Shown here: positions 13,023 through 13,024 of the stretch, piece after piece
Layout of the letters: each line of letters opens with the position of its first letter
Position numbering within the stretch: position 1 is the stretch's first letter
Assembly: GCA_018656255.1 (NCBI GenBank)
Contig: JABHYI010000237.1
Span: forward strand, 1-13,024
Direction of reading: 5' to 3'
DNA length: 13,024 nt
Source: Bacteroidota bacterium
GTDB lineage: Bacteria > Bacteroidota > Bacteroidia > Flavobacteriales > Flavobacteriaceae
Made by a program: the position numbers and the translations under genes
Notes under the pieces: model-generated
The model's input: the letters and a program-made list of their open reading frames with translations, nothing else
Databases searched by the model: none
What the model was told of the DNA's origin: nothing

Positions 13023-13024
13023 CA

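Overview
This window reads as ordinary chromosomal housekeeping DNA from a member of the Bacteroidota, most likely family Flavobacteriaceae. The base composition is AT-rich. Several genes are Bacteroidota-typical: an IPExxxVDY-family protein directly ahead of pyruvate kinase, a long (632 aa) PurF, a short-chain threonine dehydrogenase and an RNase H with an N-terminal viroplasmin-like domain. Several intergenic regions carry the Bacteroidota promoter -7 element TAnnTTTG and lack strong Shine-Dalgarno sequences. I see no mobile element, CRISPR array, tRNA, rRNA or phage gene.

Layout. Bases 2-448 hold the 3' end of dinB (DNA polymerase IV), followed by an SH3-domain lipoprotein (563-1327). A strong bidirectional terminator at 1349-1388 separates these plus-strand genes from a long minus-strand block. 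That block is two units: acpP-fabF-rnc (5732 down to 3479; fatty-acid synthesis plus RNase III) and an IPExxxVDY gene with pyk (3348 down to 1429), which abut with no spacer. At 5733-5875 a divergent promoter region faces acpP one way and a plus-strand purine-related group the other: purN-rnhA (5 nt apart), then a PfkB-family kinase, a terminator, and purF. The right part has a minus-strand L-threonine 3-dehydrogenase (tdh), a plus-strand lipoprotein of unknown function, a minus-strand YeeZ-like atypical SDR, and what looks like the last 29 codons of another minus-strand gene running off the window.

Functionally, purN (GAR transformylase) and purF (first committed step) both serve de novo purine synthesis. 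The kinase between them may act on a nucleoside or sugar, but its substrate cannot be read from sequence. AcpP and FabF are direct partners in fatty-acid elongation, and rnc shares their transcript, an arrangement also seen in other bacteria.

The observations most worth a second look are regulatory rather than a new gene system. A GC-rich hairpin followed by nine T residues has the full form of an intrinsic terminator but lies inside the first 60 bases of the rnc coding sequence. A promoter-like box, a 5' hairpin and a terminator in the purF-tdh gap could define a small RNA of about 75 nt. A run of ten U would fall almost at the start of the acpP transcript. Small hairpins sit just ahead of the start codons of both the PfkB kinase and purF. 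RNase III also has Asn at one conserved metal-site Asp position. I found no convincing previously undescribed multi-gene system.
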